Below are positions 19,816 to 32,554 of a stretch of 64,000 nucleotides of DNA, piece by piece (position 1 is the first letter of the stretch; each line of letters opens with the position of its first letter). Under the pieces are notes generated by a model, which searched no databases, was not told where the DNA came from, and saw only the letters and a list, made by a program, of their open reading frames with translations. A program made the translations under genes and the position numbers. The stretch comes from Ottelia alismoides. Its lineage: Eukaryota > Streptophyta > Magnoliopsida > Alismatales > Hydrocharitaceae. The stretch is from positions 124,001-188,000 of the forward strand of contig JAZKJV010011604.1 in NCBI GenBank assembly GCA_037367405.1. The letters are read 5' to 3'.

Positions 19816-20744
19816 AGCTAGTAGTGTAGTTTCGCTTTGTTGTCTCTATTTATTTCATGCATCTATAAAAATCTAAAAACTCTTAAAAAATATAATTCTG
19901 TCTATTACATTGCTCTATCATGCCATATTTGTATTATGCATTTTTGTTGCATTTTAATATTTATAAAAATTCAAAAACATGCATTTTCTTCACTGTTTGA
20001 TTAGACCGTACATAAAATTTATAAAACGCTTTTTAAAATTCCAAAAAAAATATATTTTTATTTTTCTGTGTGTTTTAATTTCAGACCAAAAATCACTAAA
20101 AAATTTAAAAGAAAACTCCTAAAAATTAGAAAACCCCTAAAGTCTTTATAAAAATCTTAAAAATTCCTAAAAAGTCACAAAAATCTAATTTCTTTTTCTA
20201 AATTCTCCTTACTAAATTACCTTTAGTTTAAAATTAATTTGGAGAATTTTTGACACTGTTTGGTATTTTTTATCTCCATTTTAATTTCGGGAGTTGATTT
20301 TGTTCACTGTTTTCAGTATTCTTGACTTTGTAAATATCGAATAAATAAGAAAAAAATCTAGAAAAATCATAAAAACATTATAAAATTATAAAAAGTACAA
20401 AAAATCTTTATTTCCTGTATTTTGAGTATTTTCACCTATTTTTATACCTCACTGATCTCTCTTGTGCATATATATCCTATATAGTTTTATAGTCTTATTA
20501 AAAGAAAAAATATATAAAACATAAAAAGAAAATAAAAAAACAATAAATTAAAAATCAAAATATAAAAATAAAAAAATCAAAAATTAAATATAAAAATATA
20601 AAATTAAAATCCCACAAAAAGTTTCAATTTGGCTAAGTGATTCACAAGACATAGGGTGCTTGACTTCTGTCTAGCCTGCTTTACTCCTTTGCTTCCTGAG
20701 TTCGACCCCTACTTGCTTGCCACTATACATTCTTAGTAGGGTAT

Positions 20745-20750
20745 AATAAA
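20745..20750 (+). promoter_or_regulatory. Candidate polyadenylation signal in the LTR
   Basis: AATAAA within GTATAATAAATTT, kept at 45878-45883, 55136-55141 and (minus strand) 49313-49308, each about 130-150 bases before the LTR end. Confidence 0.5.
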
Positions 20751-20877
20751 TTTTAACTCTTGCGCATAATTACTTACTTATTTGTGTGGGTTAATCATTG
20801 ATCAATGAGAAGGTTTAAGTAGTAGCTTCAATCTGTCAGGTCATTACTTAGCCACTCTCATCTTGTTATTTTTCAAA

Positions 20878-20895
20878 TGGCACTGTTGCCGGGGA
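20878..20895 (+). promoter_or_regulatory. Athila-2 primer binding site (tRNA-Asp type)
   Basis: TGGCACTGTTGCCGGGGA, two bases after the LTR end. It differs at two places from the usual Athila tRNA-Asp site, both C-to-T or G-to-A type changes. Confidence 0.88.
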
Positions 20896-22700
20896 GCATC
20901 GACTTGTAGAGTAGACCTTTATCTTCTTATTTACTTATCCATTTTGACTATCTCTTTCTATTTGATCATTGATTGTGAACTTTCTGACATCTCTTTCTTG
21001 TCTTCTTGCGAGGGACCACGGACCAAGGAGGATCGCCTAGGTGATTCTACACAGCCTTGAGAAGCGGAGTCGGCTATTCTACCCTAGGCGGCAGGAGAGA
21101 GCAGGAGGCTCTTGAGAGAGAGAGAGCATAGTTTAGATTTTTATTTTTGTGAGAGAGAGATTTATTGACTATAAATTGTAATAATACATGTACCCAGGAC
21201 TTTGAACTTTCGGGCCCAATTTCCAAGTGTTTGTTTACTTGGAGGCTCATCGCAGTTTTGATGTGCTTTTATCGCTTTATTTTATTTTGTTTTCCGATTC
21301 TGATTTTCATTATTTTGTGGAATGATCCCTTAGTCTTTAGGCTTGCTAGATCGTGTAACCTAAGGTCAAACACCTAATAACCATTGCATGCACCTATATA
21401 TAGTCTTCTTGTTTGGACTTAGAATTAATTAAGTTCTTGACACATAGCTTGAAACCGCACACTATGCGAGCTCTCCATACAATGCTTGTAAGACCCATTG
21501 TGGTGGGCACCGAGGAGGCTTCAAGATCAAACTTTAGGTTTCATTCTTTGTGTTTAGCATTTGGTTCTTCACGCTAGTAGTTTCCTGCTTATGAAGATTT
21601 CTGTGTGCATATCGACATTTAGTATAGGTTTATAAATTCATGTTTTGCATCCCGCATGGGGAGAGCTGGGAAGCACTGTAAGTTTTCTAACTGAGCATTC
21701 ATCATTAAGACACTAAGGTGAGATTTCCATCTTAGTGTTGCCTTTCATTGCTTTGTCGACCTTCTCCCTCTGTTTTTGGATTAATTAGGAATCAAAGAAA
21801 AGATAAAAATCATTAGGCGCTTGTATTGAATCTACTCAAAACAAGTGATAACACAAAAAAATAAAAAAGGGACTGCTAAAAATACTTGACCTAAATAAAA
21901 TTTGTTAATTGGACTCATTGCCTTGGGGTGAGCAAAGCCCTCATTTGTTTTCAGGTTGCATTGGAAGGTCTCCTTCCCAGTGAGGTGAGCGAAGTTGTAA
22001 GGATTAGAGCCCAAAACCCAGTCTGTGGCTACTTTGTGTATCACCTAGATTTCCGAAGTATAGGAGCTTCTATCGTACGTAGAAGAGTAGTGCTTGGTCG
22101 GTAATGATGAGTCTCTATTGTGTAGAGCATCGACCTTGTCCGAAGTATCGAGCATATGCCACGCCTTCATGGGGGTGTCTGTCTCATCGTCTTGCGTCCA
22201 AGTAGGTTCTTGCACGCTCACAGGTGATTCCGTTGCGAGCGAGTCCCGAAGTATTGGTCTCCTATCATCTTCCTCCTTCTATTTCTTTGGCTAAGTAGGG
22301 ATCTAGGAAGAGTTACAAGGACATCAAAAAGTGCAGACTACATGTTACAAAGGAGGAGGACAAGTACGGGATACTTTTCTAGAAGTACTCTCACTCCTAT
22401 AGGCATAGCGCTCTAAGGACTCGTGATAAGATAAATTGCCTGATTTCAAATCTAAAAAACAACAAAGATAATTGTCGAACCTTGACGGATTCACGAGTCG
22501 AGTTGGTGAACCTATTTTTTGAGGTTTGATTGATTACTTTCATTAAGGTAAAGATCAAAAACATCGCGCATTTGCACAATTTTGCTTCCCTCACCTTTGA
22601 CCCTCGCTTATTGTGAGACTTCTACAGTTTTACATTCCTTTTATTTCTTGTTCACCTCCGTACTCCTCATCCATCATCTATCCCTTTTGTCCCTCTCAAG
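20896..22700 (+). other. Athila-2 untranslated leader
   Basis: Shares ordered blocks with the Athila-1 and Athila-3 leaders: an inverted repeat (GCCTAGG near 21034 with CCTAGGC near 21083), a GA-rich tract (21112-21126), the TGTAATAATAC block near 21176, and the stem-loop at 21922-21943. No supported coding sequence. Confidence 0.7.
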
Positions 22701-24400
22701 ATGTCGTCACACGGATGGTTTAGTCGGGACCCCGCCAATTCCCACATCAATTCTGTATCTCCTACATCTTCATTAAATAGGGGTGATATCCAAGTAATTA
22801 GTTCACATCTCGCGAATTTCTTCTCGGATTCCCCTAATCTCTCTTCTTTCGACACTTTCCTATCCCTAATGAATACGTTGTTCGAGATGGACTCGCAACC
22901 CGAATCAGCCCTACCCTTTCAAATAAACCGGGATTACTCATGTCCCACAATTAAACCTTTGTGGATGGAGATCGATTTCAATCAATATCCTATGCTCCGT
23001 TCACAACATTCTGGGATTGACCTTAATTCCAGACTCATATCAGTAGTTGGTGCTCAGAAAGAAATTGATCAGGGTTTATTCCGTCCTACAGATTCTCAAC
23101 CTGATCACAAGGCCGAAATTCAAGTCTATTCCGAGATGGCTCCAAACTGAAGAGGAACGTGAACATAGCCCCAGCCGATAACCAGCAGACCAAGGGGAAG
23201 GACAATTCACTACACAGAATGAGGTCAACAACCAGTTGCTTGCTTCTGTCTAGGCTATCCAACAGCAACTGACTAATCAGGCTTTGGCCCAGACTGCATC
23301 CAAGATATGCTCAATGATTTAAGGAGAAGGGCTGACGAGAGAGATGACAGATGGGAGGATGAGCCAGATCAACAGTTCAATCAAGGAGGTGCTGGAGATG
23401 AACTCTTAGTGGGAAGTCCGGATTATGAAGAATGGATGCAGATTTACCGCAGCCGAAGCCGACCTTGAAGCAAACATACAACCCTGGAGCGGGTCGTATA
23501 ACCGAGTGGATCCAGATTCCACAAATTCATGCCCACTTCGAGATGAAGCCGTAGTTTCTATATCTGCTTCCCACATTCCATGGGAACACCACTGAGGAGT
23601 TGCACATCCATCTCAAGAAGTTTGGCTGCATCTGTGCCATCGCTCACTACCCCGGTATTCCTTTGGGGGTAGTCAAGATGACTGCTTTCCCCTTTAGCCT
23701 CCAAGACAAGGCCTTGTATTGGGTCGATCACTTGGGTAGTCACGACCTGGGAGGAGTTGAAATCTGCATTGCTTCACAAACTCTATCCTCTGGGTTGTCT
23801 AAACCAGATGCGAGCTCGCATCTCCAGCTTCTATCAGCAACCCAACGAGATGATCCATGAAGCTTGGGAGAGATTCAAGGAACTACAAGAACGGTGTCCC
23901 CACCACGAGATTACCAAGACTAGTCTCATGCAGATCTTCTTTGGTGGTTTGACACTAGAAAGCCAGAGACTCATTGATGGCGCTTATGGATGTTCGTATT
24001 TCAATAAAGATGAGGATGTTGTATGGAACATTTTTTAGGAGATGGCCGAGGGAGAGGCTGCTCAGTCCTCATCACGAGCTTAGATGAAGATGCATGCAGC
24101 CATCAACAAGCCCGTGAACATGGCTAGACACACCGAAGAAAAGGATGAGAGCTCCAACCTCAGCATTATTGGGAGTCACTTGTCTAAGGTCGACATTATC
24201 GAGAAGAGGTCCCAAGACCTCAGAAAATTATATGTCATCGAGAAGAGAACCCAAGGTTTGGAGAAGCTCAACTTGATTTCTCAACAACTAGAGAAGCTAG
24301 TTCGAGCCCTGAACGCCAACGCTTGCAAATCTATGTATGCTACTGAGAACTTCGCTGAGCCAAAGGAATCATCACGCATACAACCTCCTTAGCCTAGTCC
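22701..24400 (+). pseudogene. gag: Athila-2 Gag remnant
   Basis: An N-terminal frame of 149 codons opens at 22701 (MSSHGWFSRDP..) and stops at 23150. Capsid homology resumes in pieces near 23560-24040: FHGNTTEELHIHLKKF, MTAFPFSLQDKALYWVDHLG, then after a frameshift HEAWERFKELQERCPHHEIT and FFGGLTLESQRLIDGAYG. These match Athila-1 residues in the same order, including the absence of a zinc knuckle. There is no poly-alanine run. Stops include TAG at 24036-24038, 24081 and 24390-24392. A heptad-like stretch (24160-24320) corresponds to the coiled-coil region after the Athila-1 amber codon. Confidence 0.82.
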
Positions 24401-26560
24401 TCCGCAGCCTCTGCTAGTTCAGCATGTATACTATGTACAGGCACTGGAGTAGCCCCCACAGTCACAGAGCCAGATGGTCGTCTATCAACCAGAGCTGCTT
24501 CCTGTTTATCTAGAGCAGTTTCCTCCTTCCCCACCACAAATTCAAGAGATCAATGGTGTGTGGGAACCTGAACAACAGATGACCCATCCTCAGGGACACT
24601 TCCAGGGTCAGAACTCGACGAATCGACCACCATACTAGCAACAACAGGGAGGTAGGAACTTCCAGCCTCAAAATCATCAGCGACAACAATATGGGAACAC
24701 ATGGAGGCAAGGATACCCGCAGCAGCAACCCAGCTACCATAATCAAAGCCACCCTCCACAGCAACCGGCTAGAGCATACCATCATTCATATCCCGTCCAA
24801 CAGTATTCACAGTAGCCCTCTCATTTCCCCCCTCACCAATTTTCACAAGGTTATCAATAACACCCCCTCCAAATTATCCGAATCAGAGGCCCAAGGGGGC
24901 GATTCATCTGAAGTCGCACTGGTGAACCCGACCCTTGCTTGTCTTGCACAACTTGTCGGAAACATCGCTGAGATGACCCAGAAGATCAACGACCTGATGG
25001 TTGCCAAAACCGTCATACCAGCCCAGGTTGAGGCAAACCCGAATAACTTCTGATGCAAGGAGCAGGTAGCTTGTAGTGATCTACTCGATTCAAGTAAAAA
25101 TGATTTATTTATATCTAACGATGTTACTCTCAGGAGCGGTAGAGCGCTACATGCATCAGCAACCGCGAAGGGAAAGCACATTGCATCTGAAGGGGAATCG
25201 TCAATCTAGCCAGCACGATGGCCAAGCAATATTTTTGGAAGGGCACCATATGCAGAAAACTCACAAAAAATGAAGAAAATACAAAAACACAAAAAGACAA
25301 CGACATCCTCGGTGGAGATCAGCCGGTATTAGAAACGAATGTGCACATCCCAGAACCAGCTACAGCTTTGAAGAATTTTGTACCTACAACAAAGCCCATG
25401 CCAGCACCAGAAATCGAGCCTGTTATTTTTGGTCCACATGTTGTACATGATTCTATACATTTTTGTCATCTACCTGTAAAAAACAATATGGACACTATTT
25501 TGGATGATACGATTGAAAATTATTTACATATTCCTTTCCCTGAAGCTATGAAAAGATACAAAAAATGAAATTTTGAAAAATGCTGTCTGACCCTGACATC
25601 ATTGAGATTATTCAGAATTTACCTTGAATATGCCCTTAATGAATGCTCTTGAGTACATGCCTGCTGTGAAAAAGGGACTAAAGATGCACGTACAAATAAG
25701 CACATGCCTCATCCCCATAACTCTAGAAACAAAGGAGGCAAGCCTAAAAAGCACATATTCACAATGGCCACAATCAATGCTATCAGCAATCTCCCAGACA
25801 AGAAGCCAGATAATGGAGAGCCTCTTGTATGATGACAGATTTCGATCAAGAATTTGAGCGCACTCTGCTGGATAGCGGGTCTTCTGTTAACTTGATGCCA
25901 GCTTCATTGATCACGGAGTTCAGGTTAGGACCGCTCAATCCCATCAAGTTGATTCTACAGTTTGCAAACAAATCAGTCAAGAGGCCAATGGGGTGTATTG
26001 GAGGACGTGATAGTCACGGTTCAAGGGAAGCAATTCTCGGTCGATTTGTTGTATTAGATATGGACGTCTCTACACCCTTGCTCCTCACCCCAATCATACT
26101 CGGACGACCATTCGTGCGGACGTTGAACGCGATGGTTAATTATGGGACTGGAGAATTCACTTTCGATGCTGGCGGTGACACGATTCAAATAAACACCCTA
26201 TCTGATGCCAAACCGTCAGAAAGAGCATCTACAACATGTGCAAAGGTGATTGATTCTTCCAAAGACTGCGACTTTCTAGATGAAATTCAAGATACAAATC
26301 TTTTTATAGATGACAAAGAGATCTATGAATTCCTCTATCCCAAGGAAGGAATGGACACTACAGTCAAATTTCCCCTTATCAATCACTATGAGATAGGTGA
26401 TGGCCTACTAGAGGAGACCCAAGTGGCGATGATATGCCTTTAAGATCAAGAGAAGATTATCAAAGAATTCTGCGATGAAGAAGATGCTATTGAAACGTTC
26501 TGTAAAGGCTAGATTAAGGAGACAAAACAGAGCACGGTGGGCACAGAACAGATGAAAGAA
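24401..26560 (+). pseudogene. pol: Athila-2 Gln-rich linker and aspartic protease remnant
   Basis: A Gln/Pro/Tyr-rich section (24440-24860) is punctuated by TAG codons at 24450, 24636 and 24813, where neighbours are Gln codons. VTLRSGR (near 25120) matches the same words in Athila-1. The protease has LLDSGSSVNLMPASLI with the active-site Asp at 25871-25873 and IILGRPFVRTLNAM near 26095; a frameshift lies between them near 26000-26030. An acidic linker follows to 26440. The GGTEA-type repeats of Athila-1 are not visible here. Confidence 0.82.
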
Positions 26561-27690
26561 TCACCACTTGAATCAGTAGCTGAAGTCACTTCTGAGGCAG
26601 CTCCTACCCCACCAGAGTTGAAACCCTTGCCCTCCAATATGAAATATGCCTTTCTTGCTGGAGAACCTAACATGTACCCGGTCATTATCAATGTGCATCT
26701 GACCACAGACCAAGAATCTCGTCTGGTGGAGGTTCTTGAATGCAACCGCAAGGCTATAGGCTGAAAAACTTCAGATCTCCACGGGATCAATCAATCTTTG
26801 TGGTCGCATCGCATTTTCCTGGAAGACGACTGCAAACTCTCTCGAGAACTTCAGAGATGTCTCAATCCTAATCTGCAGGAGGTTGTTATGAAAGAGATCC
26901 AGAAATAGTGCGGTGCGGGATTCATTCATCCCATCTCTGACATCAATGAGCCCTCTGCATGTGGTGCCAAATAAATCAGGGATCACCATTGTAAAGAATG
27001 ATAAAGGAGAGGAAATCGCTACCATACCCACTTCTTGGCAAGTATGTGTGGATTACAGGAGACTTAATCTCTCCACCAAGAAGGACCACTTCTTGTTACC
27101 CTTCATCGACCAGATCTTGAAGAGATTGACCGTGAAGGAATACTGTTGCTTCTTGGATGGATACTCTGGTACAATCAAGTAGCTATAGCTCTTGAAGACC
27201 AAGAGAAGACCACGTTCACCTATCCTTTTGGGACATACGTCTTCAGACGGATGCTGTTCGGGCTATGCAATACCCCAACCACATTTCAAAGGTGTATGCT
27301 TGCAGTTTTTGCCGACGTGGTGGGCAACTTTCTTGAGGTCTTTATGGATGATTTTTCAATCTACGGGGACTTATTTGATCAATTTCTGGATTATTTAGAC
27401 CGAGTCTTATGGAGGTGCTGCGAAGTAAATCTGGTGCTCTCGTGGGAAAAGAGCAACTTCATGGTGACCGAAGGAATTGTGCTGGGTCATATTATTTATA
27501 AACGTGGCATGGAGGTTGACCCAGCCAAGATGGAGGTGATTTCTAAACTCGAGCCACTTACAACAATCAATCAAGTCAGGTCATTCTTGGGCCATGTCAG
27601 TTTTTACTAACGATTCATCAAAGATTTCAGCAAATTGGCTAGACCATTGACTGAGTTGCTCGGCAAGGAGAATGAATTCATTGTATATGA
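26561..27690 (+). pseudogene. pol: Athila-2 reverse transcriptase remnant
   Basis: Starts with the connector LPSNMKYAFLAGEP near 26630 and continues through DLHGIN, VCVDYRRLNLSTKKDHF near 27043, FLDGYSG near 27150 and FRRMLFGLCNTPTTFQRCM near 27240. The catalytic FMDDFSIYG is near 27341, and VLGHIIYKRGMEVDP and VRSFLGHVSFY close it. Breaks include TGA at 26762, TAG at 26908, a shift near 26940 and a loss after the GYSG motif near 27172, and TAA at 27608. The MPFG motif of Athila-1 reads MLFG here. The product cannot be functional. Confidence 0.87.
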
Positions 27691-28260
27691 CCGTGTGCTC
27701 CTTGCCTTTAATCAACTGAAAGAACTTATCACTCAGGCCCCTATCTAGCAGCCACCAATCTGGACTCAGCCTTTTGAGATAATGACTGATGCGTCAAATT
27801 ATGCCATTGGTGTTGTACTCAGATAGAGGAAAGATAATATACCATTTACAATTCACTACGCTAGTCGAATGCTCGATGAAGCCCAGCATAACTACACTGT
27901 CACTGAAAAGGAGCTGCTAGCGGTGGTTTTCGCCTTGGAAAAATTCAGATCCTATCTCCTCGGGTCCAAAGTGATCATCTACACGAACCATTCGGCCATC
28001 CGGTACCTATAGCAGAATAAGGATGCCAAGCCATGTCTTATTCGGTGGATCCTTCTCCTTCGAAAATTTGACCTTGAAATTAGAGATAAATCTGGGGTAA
28101 AGAGTGTGGTGGCTGACCACTTATCGAGGCTTCTTGAACCAAAGTCTCCTGAGCTAAGCCTACAATCTATCACAGAGACCTTTCCACACATGAAAATATT
28201 GTTAGTTACCTCGCTTCCATGGTATGCACACATTGTGAATTATCTCATGACCAAGAAAAT
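27691..28260 (+). pseudogene. pol: Athila-2 RNase H remnant
   Basis: EIMTDASNYAIGVVLR near 27778, then TAG at 27824-27826, TVTEKELLAVVFALEKF near 27898, a changed NHSAIRYL (the Asp of the Athila-1 TDH motif is Asn here), and TAG at 28010-28012. VVADHLSRL near 28108 marks the RNase H-integrase junction. Several stops are TAG at places where Athila-1 or the neighbourhood has CAG. Confidence 0.84.
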
Positions 28261-29569
28261 CCCACAGGATTGACCGAACCTGAAAGTGGACAAATTCTTT
28301 TCTAAATCCATTTCTACCATTGGGAGAATCCATACTTATTTCGTGAGGGGCAGACTGTATCCGGAGAAGGTGCATTCCTCAGGAGGAAGTTTCAAGTGTC
28401 CTTGCCTTGTGACATGACCAAGATTATGGAGGACATCATTCGGGCAGATGAACGACATCTAAAGTTCTTAGAAGTGGCCTCTGGTGGCCTACACTATTCA
28501 AAGATGCATATGATTATGTTAAATGTTGCACTGATTGTCAGAAGATGGGCGAAACCATAGGAATGAGAGACACAATGCCTCTGAAATTCATTCATATATC
28601 AGACGTCTTCGACGCATGGGGCATCAACTTCATGGGCCCATTTCCCAACAGCCAGGGTTATGACTATATTCTGCTTGTTGTCGACTATGTAAGTCACTGG
28701 GTGGAGGCTATCCCCGCCCAAACCTCTGACAGTAGGACTATTTGTCGATTTTTAAGAGATCACATCATAGAACGGTTCAGGATCCCTAAGATTCTCATAT
28801 CTGATAGGGGTAGTCATTTCATAAACAGAGAGGTGAAGAAGCTGACTCAAGAATTCTGCATTGAACATCATGTTGCTTCACCTTACCACCCACAGTCTAA
28901 TGGCTTAGCTGAATGTTCAAACAGGGAGATCAAGACAATTCTACAGAAGCTTGTGCATCTGGATCGCAAGAACTGGTCTCAGTTGCTTGATTAAGTTCTT
29001 TGGGCTTATAGAATAGCTTACAAGTCACCCTTGAAAATGTCTCCCTACCGCCTTATGTATGGCAAGCCATGTCATCTATCGTTTGAACTAAATAAAAAAT
29101 CTCTACGGGCCATCAACATATGTAATTTCGATTATGAGAAAGTCGGGAAGAACCGCAAATTGGATCTGAACAGATTATTGGAAATTAGAGAACATGCATA
29201 TGACAATAGCCTAATGTACAAGGAGAAGGTCAAAACATAGCATAACAAGCATATCCGCTGCAAGTCCTTTGAGACGGGTCAGAAGGTGTGGTTATTTGAT
29301 GCGAAATTAAAGATCTTTCCAGGTAAATTGAAGAGAAAATGGACTGGGCCGTTTCTAGTTAAGCATGTGCGTGACAATGAAGTGTATTGATATCTAATAT
29401 GTCAGCTGACGCACAACCATTTGTAGTCAATGGAATGCTTATGAAACCTTACCTTGAACATGATACATTCATGTTTGTTGTTGACTCGATTCAAGTAATC
29501 TATAGGGATGAGCCTGATATTTTCAAAGCAGCAGAGGAAGACAAAACAGAGCGAAACATTTTTGAATGA
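28261..29569 (+). pseudogene. pol: Athila-2 integrase remnant
   Basis: The zinc-binding part is damaged (HHSGR then a stop near 28448; CTDCQKMG at 28530). The core is the longest clean piece: GINFMGPFPNSQG has Asn where Athila-1 has the first catalytic Asp, LISDRGSHF near 28795 keeps the second Asp, and SNREIKT near 28918 keeps the Glu. A TAA at 28993 and TAG at 29238 interrupt it. VWLFDAKLKIFPGKL and KWTGPFLV near 29290-29360 are the C-terminal domain. The coding remnant ends about 29569. Confidence 0.87.
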
Positions 29570-29633
29570 CTTTTCTACTTTTCCTTCTCTTCGATCTTAT
29601 TCTACCGACATGATGTCATCCCCTTCATCATTG

Positions 29634-30020
29634 CTACACTTAGGATGTACTTTATCCTAAGTGTAGGGGGGATGTACATCTCGAGTTGTTCATATTCTGT
29701 CTTTTGATATCTTTTCTTCTTTTCTTCTTTTTTCTTTTCATCTTCTATCTTCTTCATCTAACGAAAATGTGTCACCCCTTTTTGTTAGTCTTCTATACTT
29801 AGGACGTACTTTGTCCTGAGTATAGGGGGAGTGTGCCCCGAGTTCTTCCATTCTTTGATCCTCACCACTGCCTCCTCTTCTTGTCTATACTTAGGGATAC
29901 CTTACCCTAAGTATAGGGGGAGACAGTCTGAGTACGATCTGTTCATTCCCACCGTTGACCCTCCCTGCCTTGTGCACAGTTTGTTATACTTAGGATTATT
30001 TGATCCTAAGTATAGTGGGG
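29634..30020 (+). repeat. Polypurine-tract-like hairpin array (Athila-2, main part)
   Basis: Four hairpins: 29634-29646 with 29654-29666 (13 bp), 29793-29805 with 29813-29825 (13 bp, one G-T pair), 29885-29896 with 29905-29916 (12 bp) and 29985-29996 with 30003-30014 (12 bp). All are followed by a G-rich run. The first has C and G where the others have T and A at a paired position, so pairing is kept. Copia-M inserted just after the fourth unit. The remaining outer structure is at 40618-40719. Confidence 0.9.
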
Positions 30021-30031
30021 ACGATCAGCTT

Positions 30032-30036
30032 CTCAT
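30032..30036. other. Target site duplication of Copia-M (left copy)
   Basis: CTCAT here and at 40558-40562, either side of the copia ends. Athila-3 keeps the uninterrupted equivalent near 58993-59010. Confidence 0.93.
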
Positions 30037-32545
30037 TGAAGGATATAGAAAATATCCTCAAGCGCATCACAGAAGCGTGATCGTCGTATCGGATACGACG
30101 AAGAACGACTAGTCGTACTAGTTGTTCGGTGCAGCGGAATTTAAAAAAATTTTATTCGATGAAACCACATGATCCGAGAACCATTCTCTGATCGTTTCAT
30201 CTATAACCACAACAAGTATAATGCAATACCTCTTGAAGCGTGGTTGATCAAGTCTCTAAAGGAAGAGACCTCCTGTCTCAAGTCCGATCGTCGGCGAGAC
30301 TGCTTGCGAGCGCGGGGATGAACCGCGTTGTCCTCGCAATCCAAGAAAATGATCCAAGCATGGTTGCTCCTGATCTCATCACACGAGATCAAACGTCTCC
30401 TTCGTGAGAGGAACTCTCCAAGAAGACGGAGAACCGAAGAATGTCGAAGCGGCAGCGCGGTGGCGAAGGCGACGACGGTTCTATCCTCTAGGGTATGGTG
30501 GACGGCCACCAACAAGAGAGGGAGAGAGGGCTGGCGTGTATGAAGAAATGAGGGAGAGAGAGAGCTCCAATATTGCAAGTTATTAGAGAGCATAGTATGC
30601 CTCTCTTTTTATAGGGTTTTGGGATCCATGGATCTCAATCCATAGGACACATAAAATCAATGGGTGAGATTGATTTGTGTCAATCCAATGGCCAAGATTG
30701 TTGTTGTCAAAAGCAACAAATTTAGGTCAAAATATATTTGACAAAATCAAATATAATTTATTCCTAAATCATCCCAACAAATAAGGAGAGAATACACATG
30801 GAGATCAAATCTCCATGTGCAATCAAGAGGGGACGGCCACCCATTCCATATAGGAATTGGGTGCCGCCCACTTGTTTCCCAATGGAGAGCAATCTCATGG
30901 ATTTCCATGAGATTGCATATCTCCTTGGATTTCTCTCCTATTAATTTGCAACAAATTTTGTTGGGTTTTATTCTTCAAAAATAATTCACAATTATCTTTG
31001 AGAATATTGCATTCTTGCCATGGAAAAAATTGTGAATCATATTCACAACCCAAAACAACATATAATTCATATTGTTAATTAATTACACAATGTGTATCCA
31101 ATACACATAATAATTAATCAACATATATAAATTATAATTAGCTCTCTCTAATACATTATAAATCACATTTATAATATATTACGAATAATTGGATATTTCT
31201 ATCCACATTAATTAAATCACATTTAATTAAATTGGATAATTTCTTCACACATCAAGATGATTAAATCACATTTAATCATTATTTCTTCATTGCTTAGATC
31301 TTATGGAATTATTCTTGAACCCTTCAAGAATAATGCAATCTCTCCGCAGATACTTGGAGATAAGGACAGGGCGATTGTATTGTTCCACGTATAGTGACAT
31401 GGATATTGAGATCATATCTCAAATCCAGATCGCGGGCCTCCCATAGATGCTTGATTAAATCAAGACCGTAAATCTAATCTTCTCATTGTATCTGAATCAT
31501 ATTCAGATCAATGTCCAACACTTGGACTAAGATCAGATCACTTCTCTACTGAGAGGAGTCACTAAAATCCAGACCCGTTTCATCACTCCCTAGGAATGGA
31601 AGCGTCATGGTTATACAACCGTTTATGATCAAATCACCCTCAGGTATTCCCAATACCTGTACATCTTGCATACTGGAAGACTCAGACTAAACCCGAAGTA
31701 TTGGATCAACTTTATACTGTCTACTTCATGGTTTTATCAGTAAGTTTCTCATTCGATCATTGGGAGTTGGTATCGATCATACACTTTCCAAAAGTGTATA
31801 TCATACCTAGGTCTTGATCATATACTAAAAGTATATATCAAACCTACAAATTCAGTCAAGCTTCCAAAGCGAGACGACCATGCGCATGGAATTTGATTCA
31901 TCCCAATATCTCATGAGTGAGCTCATGTCTTCCGGTTCAGTAACTGAACCTGTATGATCCCTTTGAGAGATCGTATTACTCATATGCCCTTATATGTACA
32001 CCAGCGCGCCGGTGTATAGACCTTGATTAGGTCATCAACCTATTGGTCTGCCAAATGTACATACTTGGACATATAGCAACACATCTGTCTCTGGTCAGAG
32101 GATGCGTGCCTATATCAAGACAGCATATGATATAGGACTTTGGTTATCTCGATCTCGTTAAGTCAACTCTTTGACCTAACTAATCTGACACCTCCGAATC
32201 TCTATTCCTATGCAGAGGACCTGCATCAAGAGGTCGGTCAGATATCAGCCTTCAGAGATAGGATTGCCATCTCCTACTCAGGCTGGAGATCATCTCTTAA
32301 TAATCATTTGACGGTGCTTGATGAGTCCTCAATCTAACTCTTTAGATATTCATCCAAGCACCAGCCTCTATGATTCAATAGTTGAATCAGCAGCTGTATG
32401 ATTATTAAGATGGCCATGGTACATAACCCTAATTGTACTAAGGGACCTATTATACAAATTATTCATTCTTCATTTCAGATCAGGGAATGATATGTGCAAT
32501 AACATTTATTGCATAATGGCTTGCCGTGGGCTCGCATTTCCAACA
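30037..32545 (-). repeat. Copia-M 3' LTR
   Basis: 2509 bp; read on the minus strand it starts TGTTGGAAATGCGAG at 32545 and ends CCTTCA at 30037. The TATA box TATAAAAA is at 30613-30606, preceded by a GATCCATGGATC palindrome near 30623. Frames across the GC-richer downstream part (30200-30590) are open on both strands, lack family resemblance and are not called. Confidence 0.93.
30606..30613 (-). promoter_or_regulatory. Copia-M TATA box (3' LTR)
   Basis: TATAAAAA followed by GAGAGG on the minus strand. The 5' LTR has TATAAATA at 38612-38605, and Copia-P has TATAAG at the matching place. Confidence 0.6.
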
Positions 32546-32554
32546 ATCTCCCAC
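32546..32554 (-). promoter_or_regulatory. Copia-M polypurine tract
   Basis: GTGGGAGAT immediately upstream of the 3' LTR on the minus strand, the usual form in plant copia elements. Confidence 0.8.

Larger units (their letters stand above)
17096..20875 (+). repeat. Athila-2 5' LTR
   Basis: 3780 bp, TGATGAAT...TTTTTCA. Order: terminal hairpin (TGATGAA with TTCATCA), AT-rich U3 (17150-18230), promoter palindrome (18269-18284), GC-rich leader with candidate intron (18684-18911), tandem repeats (19333-19815), A-rich zone (19860-20620), terminal block with AATAAA (20745-20750). Compared with other copies, the left half of the G-box palindrome is deleted near 18247. Confidence 0.93.

Noticed and set aside
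20878..20895. tRNA gene
   Set aside because: Only the 18-base primer-complementary segment is present; there is no cloverleaf. The same applies at 15574, 38024 and 55289.
30201..30593. Open frames in the copia LTRs (also 38202-38644)
   Set aside because: Present in both LTRs only because the LTRs are near-identical; they lie in the region downstream of the TATA box and resemble no protein family.
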